From Lojkania enalia (lineage: Eukaryota; Ascomycota; Dothideomycetes; Pleosporales), in contig ML986615.1 in assembly GCA_010094045.1 (NCBI GenBank), forward strand, positions 62,001-126,000: a DNA stretch of 64,000 nt, read 5' to 3'. The position numbers and the translations under genes were made by a program. Of this stretch, positions 57,218 to 64,000 are shown one piece after another; position 1 is the first letter of the stretch; the number at the start of each line of letters is the position of its first letter. The notes under the pieces were generated by a model. That model saw only the letters and a program-made list of their open reading frames with translations. It did not search any database and was not told where the DNA came from.

Positions 57218-59426
57218 ATGTCTGTGACCTCAGATTCGCATTCCAAACTGCCTTCTGGTCCGATTCAGCTACAAGTGTTTTTTCGATTTGACTGCTCTAA
57301 TGGGTTCAAACGCTGAAGGTTAGCTTCGTATTCTGGCTTCCTAGTGAAAGGACAAACATTTGCGTTATGCCGACTGCGTTCTACTACAATACAGGCCTTT
57401 TTCTAAGTAGAATATCGCCGATAAAATTTCCTAGGAAGTTATATTGCAGACCTACCGCCTGTAGGAACAAATGTACAATCTCAGGTATAACGAAATGAAA
57501 CGGCTTCGACCCCCGAGACGAGCCTTCGACCAGGAGAGTCCGAAGCGCCTTTTAACCATTATTCGACTTCGTATGTCGATTTTGAACGTTCTGATATAGC
57601 CAACAATGTCTCCCGGTGGAGAACTCCTCAACGAAGTGCGACCAATCAAAGCAGGAATACTGCAAACCGATGTGTAAATCAACCTTCGGAAGGACATGGC
57701 TGATTAGACCGTCAGGATGATCAACAGGCCGAAATACAGCCTGAGCGCGGTAATCTAACCATTGACAATCAATATTTTGCTCTCAATCCATGGTACAACC
57801 GACGCCCGGAGCATCCAATTTTTGATTTAGCTAAGCCTTTGCCACGACCTGTTAGCCTGGGTATGTGGTGGGCAAACGAAGTTCATTCAAGGTAGAAGAT
57901 AAAGATCCGGCAAATGCTGAGACCAACGACTCAACCATCGAAAACCGAACGAATACCACTAGGCGGCTGAAGGAAGAGTCGAGAGGTCGTGGGGTCAATA
58001 GTATGCTCCCCATCTTGGATGAAGACCTCTATCCTAATCATCATGCTGAAGAACAAGAAGATGGCCAGGATTTTCAAGTGTTATTGAATGAAGACCACCC
58101 ATTAGCTCCACTAGTCTATTTTGAAACTGTCGTCAATGTTCAACGGATTGGTGTACGACGACTCAATACCAATGAAGCAGGTCGAGTTCTCCAAGATCGA
58201 GGAATTTATGAGCATGGATTCCGCTATAAGCGATATAGGACACGTAGTGAAGGCGGTACTTTCGGTCTCCAGGATGGTCTTCCACTTCAAGAAGTAGGCT
58301 CTATAAAATCAACACAGACGGAAAAAGAAAGGGGGGGAAATTCATCGACGCGTAGAAGAGGATCTCAAGGCATATTGTGATACCTTCCAGAATCCATTAG
58401 CTAGGCTGCGCACCCAGTATCCCCATGCATTAGTAGAGTGGTTTGCATTAGGTCTGGGCTCAACTCAATCTCAGATAAAAAAATTTTTTTTTTTTTTTTC
58501 CCTAGTCTTAGCAGACATTTATCACAATCTTTTTTTGGGAATCTCTGGCAATCTGCAAGTCCTTATTTCGAGCTCACAGCAAAGCACTTGTCAAAGCCAA
58601 GCGTAGTCATAGGGTCTTGCCATCATGCCCGTTTAAGATATTATAGTTTCTGCTGTTATTTTAAGATGCACACTAACCGTCGACAAAATCTACCTCGGTG
58701 GTGGAATATCTAGCTCCCACTTAAATCCTTGTGTATCGATCTCGCTTTCCATCTTCCGTGGATTCCCCTGAAAAATGTGCTTTGTATACACCATAACACA
58801 AGTGTTTGCGGGATTCTGAGGCGGTGGTCTCACATAGCTGATTTATCGCAATTCAATATTATATATGGACCTAGCTCTCACGCCAGATATCACTAGGAAA
58901 GCTTTTTATATGGTTCCCAAAACGCGGGTGAGTCCCTCCACGGCATTATTCAATGAATTAGTAGCCTTCGCGATCCTCCTGAGTCTCATACTCGCGCTCG
59001 GTGATGACCAGGATTCCCCACCAGAGCTGGTACGTTCTCCAGCCCAATACCAAGACATCCAACCGACACGACATAGGAATGAATGTTCTTATATTAGGGC
59101 CCGTAGTCTACCTCCTGGAAATAACACCATCTTATAATACAGAACCTTCCATGAGCCCAGCGTGGGATTTCAGCTCCCGCCTCGTTACCCTCTTTGCCGG
59201 CTATGGCACTCAGACATTTATCTCCGGTTGGTGGAAGAACGGTCCATGTAGTGGATGCACATTAAGAAGTATGGTGGGATGCATTTTGTATGATCCTCTA
59301 GTTTTCACTGGCGCGAAGAGTCCAATTAACTATAGGTGGCCTGGACCTGGGGAAATTTGGTGGCGCACGGAGAATGGTGCGAATGAGGCCGAGAGAAAGA
59401 TCGAGCAGAGGTTGGAGGAGGTTTGA
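57218..59426 (+). pseudogene. degraded aquaglyceroporin (MIP channel with long N-terminal domain)
   Basis: Translated pieces in order match a fungal Fps1-like aquaglyceroporin, but no continuous frame exists. The N-terminal cytosolic part has YFALNPWYNRRPEHPIFDLA and KPLPRPVSLGMWW; then NPLARLRTQYPHALVEWFA before the first membrane segment; a first NPA-like box HLNPC (AAT CCT TGT, 58724-58732) in LGGGISSSHLNPCVSIS; FRGFP; KTRVSPSTALFNELVAFAIL; LALGDDQ; a second NPA-like box SPAWD (59151-59168); and LFAGYGTQTF, SMVGCILYDPLVFTGAKSPINYRW at the end. In-frame stops occur at 57701, 57893, 58769, 58817 and 58835, with frameshifts near 57885 and at a G7 run (58331-58337). Both NPA pore boxes are altered (NPC, SPA) and the Arg of the second is Trp. 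One intron (59030-59076, GTACGT...TAG) is still recognisable. The 5' limit is uncertain. Confidence 0.85.
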
Positions 59427-59759
59427 TTACTGTATTTAAGAACCAAACCTAAGATAAAAGAGCTGTTGTTGAGTATACAACTTGGGAGTTTACGGCATGG
59501 TCCGGGAAATAATGAATTCCAAAGTCGGGTATCACCACCTTTGTTAAGGCGCCACCACCTTCGATCATCGTAATACCGTCGACAACTTTTGTAGGGCCAG
59601 TGCTCCACAGCCATATGCACAGAGCTTTGCGATTCGAAGATCATGATATATATACTCATTTAAACTTAGTTCTATACTGGCTGTGTCGTTTGATGTTCCA
59701 TTGGACACCGACACAAACTAAAGTTTACCGCGACTACTGACTTTTACACTAGATAAGAA
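59427..59759. other. spacer between two pseudogenes
   Basis: These 330 bp follow the end of the aquaglyceroporin remnant and show no gene. Confidence 0.55.
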
Positions 59760-61156
59760 ACACGTACTACATACAAATGAGCAATTTAATAAAGTTAATG
59801 AGGACCCCAATGTACGACACGGCTCGCATGGCAACAGTGCTGCACGCCAATCTGTCTCCCTTTGGAACACGGCTACTACAGAGGAAAGTGACGGTGATCG
59901 CCAAAACGGCCAAGTAAGCCTACGCGAGAGGAATAAACATTTCACATAGGCATGCTTACTTCAACCATGAGTACGAGAGAGACGGCAATAGCGCTGGCAG
60001 AGACACAGCATAGATTCCATGGTAAGTCCTTCAGTGTTGAAGCCAAGCACTTCTTTGAGACATACACGATGTCCTTGCTGACACCAAGCCGCGTAGGGCT
60101 CTATATACAATTGATCTAATAATTCTAATCATCAATATTGCCCTTTTTCTGCTCCCGTGTTCCGTCATGACAATACGCCTAATACTGGATCTAATCCGCT
60201 TTCTGAAGTCCTTCGAGCATCTAGTAGAATCCTTCTTCGGTTCATTCCGGCTGAGCATCTACGTGATAATAGGAGGGACTCGAGAATATGGCGTAACTAT
60301 GGGACTAGGTCCTATCCGGTTGATTGACACGGACCGAATCCTATACTAGATCTATGCTGTGTTAGCTTTGATAAAGTGCTTTTAGTAACATTGGGCCTTT
60401 ATTTAGCGATACCTACATGGATACTTTCCTTCAGCCTTGCATAGTTCCTTCCGGGTTCTTCTGCGATGCTTACAGGTACTATCGCATCAATGATTGCATC
60501 ATTTCAACTACCAGCTCATTGAATACCGAACATCATATCTGGTTGTGCCTATGAAGGGTATGGGTGGCTCATGTCATCTGTCCTCGTAGTCATGTACATA
60601 ATGCGTTCTTTCGAATTCGGCCTGCCTAAACTTGGCCGTAGTCCTGGATTATTTATTCTCGTTGGGCCAGCAGCCTACATGGTGGCAGGGCAAGCACAGG
60701 CTATACCTCGAGATTACGGCTATTTCACCGCTCACTCTAGCACTGCCGGTGATTTGCAAGCTATTGTAATTTTTTTTTTTTTGGTATTTTTCTCTGGATT
60801 TTTTTGTTCTGGATGTTCTCAATCACTGCCCGAGCTTGCTTGGTGAGCATAGGAAAGATGGCTTCACATTGAGCTGGTTGGCCTTCATGTTCCCAAACGT
60901 CGGTTTTACGATTGCAACGGCACTGGCCAGACAACAACTGAGAAGTGAGGGGTCTTGTGGGTGGGGAGCGCCATGACAAGACTTTTGGTGGGGATATGGC
61001 TGCTGACGGCGGGGGTTTGTGAGGGCGATTTCAAGCAATAGAATCCTCTGGTCTGGCAAAGACAGTGACAAGATTTATGAGAACTTGGAATCCCTTGAGG
61101 TTTGCAAATACTTGACTGATTCGGGCCCCTACGAGGTAGCCTTTAGAAGCCTCTGA
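59760..61156 (+). pseudogene. degraded TDT-family dicarboxylate transporter (Mae1-like)
   Basis: Pieces of a Mae1/TehA-type malate permease run in order through all three frames. SLRERNKHFT is followed by a stop where Trp is expected, then STMSTRETAIALAETQHRF (the family has STMSTGG and LAETP.RF), INIALFLL and RFLKSFEHLVESFFGSFRLS, IMRSFEFGLPKLGRSPGLFI, VGPAAYMVAGQAQAIP, ITARACLVSIGKM, then WLAFMFPNVGFTIATALARQ, the most diagnostic motif, and ISSNRILWSGKDSDKIYENL at the C-terminus, ending TGA at 61154-61156. Several in-frame stops and frameshifts separate the pieces (around 59950, 60348-60470 and 60860). A short intron is probable after QHRFHG (donor GTAAGT). Intact relatives export or import malate and related C4-dicarboxylates across the plasma membrane. 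Start coordinate is approximate. Confidence 0.8.
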
Positions 61157-62696
61157 TCAATATTACCGACGAATCAGACAAAAAGTAGAGACTCATCGAC
61201 AGGATGACAAAGTGCTGAGGCCAATATGATGGCCTGTTGCTGATCAAATATTCGTATGCGTAACCTGCTTCTCTCAGATTAGGGGTCCAGACGGTGTGAC
61301 CGCAAGAGCCTTGCAAGCTCTCAAAAGGATCGGCGTTGCAACTCATGAAGGTCCCTCTCGTAATAAATGCGATATTCTTAAAAGGGAAACTAGTCAAGCT
61401 TAAGTCTCATGAGGGCGTACGTTTCCCTCCTTGCGGCGTGGAATGCTCGTCTAGTTAAGCTAAAATTTAGAGTTCTGTTGCTACCCCCCAGAAACGCGAG
61501 TGCTAGCGAGATCTGCTAGCATTATATTTCTCCATCACAAGGTGCTGTTCCACGGCCTCAAGGCTCAAAAAAAAACCCCCCAATAGATACGGCATTTGGC
61601 ATCTTCAGGCCAGGGCCCATTAAGCTGACCGGGGTCCAGGGTAGCGGATCTCCGGCATCAGGAGGTGAAATCATTGCTTTTCTGTTTGATTGATAAAACA
61701 TGTGCGTAAAAGCAAGCGGCATCTGCGGCAGAGTGTTGCAGGTATCCATGGCCGGACCCGGCAGGACGGTAGCGCACGTGGTTACATTCACCTTGGCATT
61801 TAAAACCCCGCTCCATTACCGGCTAAAGAGTAGCGCGGGGACTTCACTAGGCCCCGGAACGGGACGGGCCAAGCTTCGCTGAGAACGCCCACTCAGCCCT
61901 CGGTGCAGTACTAGCCCGCGCATCCAGCACTCTTTTTCTTATCGTTCGACTGCTGAGCGCTGCCGGACATCATGGAGGATCACGAGCTCATGCTGGGGAT
62001 CGCACCATCGGTCCTGCACTCCGCGCTGATCTCTCAACACTTCTTCGCTGTTGTCTATGCGTTAGGCAGTCGTGAAGCAACGACAAACAAACCAGGGGAT
62101 TAGAGAGCGACGGGGGATCCTCCTATTCATACGCTGATGTCTTCTCAAGCTTCGTTGGAGCGAACCCGAGCAGAGACGGCTCACGACGGCTCACGGCATC
62201 TAGTAACAAGTCCCGAGCGCGAATCCAGTCGCGCGGTAGCCATTCGATTGATAACTCATTCCCTTTTCGTCTCCCCACATCTGGGCTTCTGGGGTTAGAG
62301 AACTGCATCCTGGTCCTCTCGGCGCAGAAATCTGCTCGTGCTGACGCTAGGGCTTTCTTTTTTGTCAATATCCTGAGCTCTAAGAGGCTGGTTGCTTGCC
62401 TCCCATGCGTTGCTCTCTGCTTGTCCCTTCTTGCCGCCCCTCCTAGCTCATCTTGACTGCGTGGGGATGCAAAGCAAGCGAGGCGGCAACGAGACAACGA
62501 ACAAGATCGTCGGGATTCAGACGGGATGTGCCCATTGCGTTGGGATATATATTGCTCGATATCTGTGGCCGCATCGTGCCCCGCTCTTCTTCACTGGGCT
62601 GCATTACTGCACAGTTGTAGGCCACAGTCAGATTGATATCAATTTCTTCTCCATTTGAGCCTCTTCATTTTTTTCAATTAAGCTCTAGCTAGCAAT
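61157..62696. other. intergenic region, no gene seen
   Basis: This 1.5-kb stretch separates the transporter remnant from the secreted dehydrogenase. Only short frames occur. A TATA-like string (GGATATATATTG) near 62540-62552, about 150 bp upstream of the dehydrogenase ATG, may belong to its promoter, and a short ACGGCTCACG duplication lies near 62177-62197. Confidence 0.5.
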
Positions 62697-64000
62697 ATGC
62701 TCAATCAAATCCTCTTCACTATTGCGGTGCTTCAGGCTCGTGCGCTTGCGCAGAGCTGCCCTACCCTTTCTGCTAGCTACCCAGCCCCGTCAGTGGCAAG
62801 TGGATACGAAGCGAGACTCATTGCTCAAGGCCTGGAGAGGCCACGAGGTCTACTCTTCGATGACAAGGGCAACCTTCTCGTTGTAGAGAGGGGCAGGGGC
62901 ATCTCAGCCTTTAATGTGAACGGCGATGGTTCCTGCGTTACGTTAGAGAACAAGAAAGCTGTTGTTCAGGATGAAGAGGTTAAGTTCAATACATCATCCA
63001 GGCTGGATAGAATACTTACTTGAATTGAACAGTTGAACCACGGCATCGAACTGTCTGATGATGGCAAGACACTCTATGCGTCTAGCATCGACTCTGTCTT
63101 CAAGTACGAGTACGACTCAGGTGGCCTTTCCGTGAACGGGCAGGGAGAAGCTATCATCAATGGCATGAGAACGGATGGTACCGTCACCAGGACCCTACTC
63201 CTCTCCCGCAAATCAAAGAACAAGCTCCTCGTCTCCCGAGGAAGCGACGAGAACATTGACTTGAGTGCCGTTGATATCAACGGAGGCGAATCACAGATCC
63301 GCATCTTCGACCCGACCCAGGGCGGACAGGAGTACACAGCTGGCCAGACACTTGGCTGGGGCCTCCGCAATGCCGTTGGCGTCGCTGAGAACCCGAGCGA
63401 TGGCGGCGTGTGGAGTGCTGAGAACAACGCCGACAACATTGAGCGTGACGGTATCGAGATCCACGAGAACAACCCGGCCGAGGAGCTCAACTACCATGGC
63501 AGGCTAGATGATGACAACAATCCTCACATGGACAAGAATTATGGCTACCCACTTTGCTACGGCGCATGGGACACAGAAGAGATCCCATCCGCTGGCGATT
63601 TGCAAGTCGGTCAACAATTTGCGATTGCCGAAGAGAACGCTACGAACTCGGATTCTTTCTGCCACGATGATCGCGAGGCTCCTCGATTGGTCTTCCAACC
63701 ACACACCTCTCCTCTTGACATCAAATTTGATTCCAAGGGAGAGAACCTTTACGTTACCCTGCACGGCAGCTGGTAAGTCGTACTAGACCTATTAGCTCAA
63801 ATACCATCTGACTTCTTGTAGGAACCGCGAGGACCCTGTCGGCTACTCTGTTTCTGTTATCAAGTTTGGCGCAGATGGTCAGCCTACCGAACCCTCGACA
63901 AGTACAACTGCCCTCTCGCCCATTATTGCCAATAGCAACACTACTGCCTGCCCCGGCGAATGCTTCCGCCCCGCTGGCCTGGCTTGGGATCCCAAGGGCC
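62697..64000 (+). CDS. secreted PQQ-dependent sugar dehydrogenase-like protein (sorbosone/AA12-type), 3' end outside window
   Basis: Exons 62697-62978, 63033-63772 and 63822 to beyond the window; introns of 54 and 49 bp. The start ATG is followed by MLNQILFTIAVLQARALAQS, a signal peptide with probable cleavage after ALA. The mature part shows a beta-propeller dehydrogenase of the GDH/sorbosone dehydrogenase type: LIAQGLERPRGLLFDDKGNL, a LNHGIELSDDGKTLYAS block, GWGLRNAVGVAENPSDGGVW, WSAENNADNI, GYPLCYGAWD, and APRLVFQPHTSPLDIKFDSK. Fungal members (CAZy AA12) use pyrroloquinoline quinone to oxidise pyranoses and pass electrons to cytochromes or AA9 enzymes. Whether this copy keeps all PQQ and Ca ligands cannot be judged because the last part is missing. 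It lies downstream of two dead transporters but is itself open and in frame. Confidence 0.82.

Noticed and set aside
57865..58380. 171-aa frame as an independent gene
   Set aside because: Its sequence continues, after frameshifts, into aquaglyceroporin segments on both sides, so it is one piece of the pseudogene.
60571..60846. 91-aa frame as a small membrane protein
   Set aside because: It is an internal fragment of the Mae1-like transporter remnant, ending in a poly-T tract and a shifted frame.
1..64000. CRISPR arrays, bacterial-type operons, ribosome-binding sites, rRNA
   Set aside because: The window is spliced eukaryotic nuclear DNA, and no spaced repeat array or rRNA signature was seen.

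Overview
The window is nuclear DNA of a filamentous ascomycete (Pezizomycotina). The evidence is direct: single-gene transcription units, short introns of mostly 46-60 bp with GTRNGT-type donors, CTAAC/CTGAC branch points and YAG acceptors, and proteins typical of that group (Nar1, Leu5, an Ime2-type kinase, an Upf3 with an extra C-terminal RRM, an AKT2-like peroxisomal hydrolase). A leotiomycete is my best guess, but the class cannot be fixed from the sequence alone. Coordinates below are translated exon by exon; every multi-exon model keeps reading frame across its junctions.

Layout. 1-682: 3' end of a zinc-finger gene resembling the XPA DNA-binding fold. 2339-7764 (-): a 1703-aa WD40 protein with a long Ser/Arg-rich tail. 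7.8-16.9 kb: a gene-poor stretch holding one small gene (11775-12209, -). 16.9-20.2 kb: divergent pair METTL4-type adenine methyltransferase / mitochondrial CoA carrier Leu5. 21.2-25.4 kb: divergent pair UPF3 / Sit4 (PP6) phosphatase. 26.5-30.6 kb: divergent pair GT25 glycosyltransferase / NAR1. 32.4-34.9 kb (-): Ime2/MAK-type kinase, followed upstream by 8.6 kb with no recognisable gene. 43.5-48.5 kb: divergent pair AKT2-like peroxisomal alpha/beta hydrolase / six-BRCT protein Brc1-Rtt107. 48.9-55.9 kb: VPS25, branched-chain keto-acid dehydrogenase E2, an 89-aa unknown, gluconokinase (all -), then VPS26 (+). 57.2-61.2 kb: two neighbouring dead membrane-transporter genes, an aquaglyceroporin and a Mae1/TDT dicarboxylate transporter. 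62697-end: a secreted PQQ-dependent sugar-dehydrogenase-like protein, cut by the window edge.

The intact genes are mostly housekeeping: membrane traffic (ESCRT-II Vps25, retromer Vps26), mRNA surveillance (Upf3), phosphatase signalling (Sit4), Fe-S assembly (Nar1), mitochondrial CoA import (Leu5), branched-chain amino-acid catabolism (E2), gluconate phosphorylation, and DNA-damage response (Brc1). They are arranged as divergent pairs with 0.5-1.4 kb shared promoters and convergent 3' ends; I see no secondary-metabolite cluster or operon-like system. The most unusual material is the double transporter graveyard at 57-61 kb, a 97-residue charged insertion inside the catalytic core of the Sit4 phosphatase, and the large gene-free, locally GC-rich intervals upstream of the small 144-aa gene and of the Ime2-type kinase.
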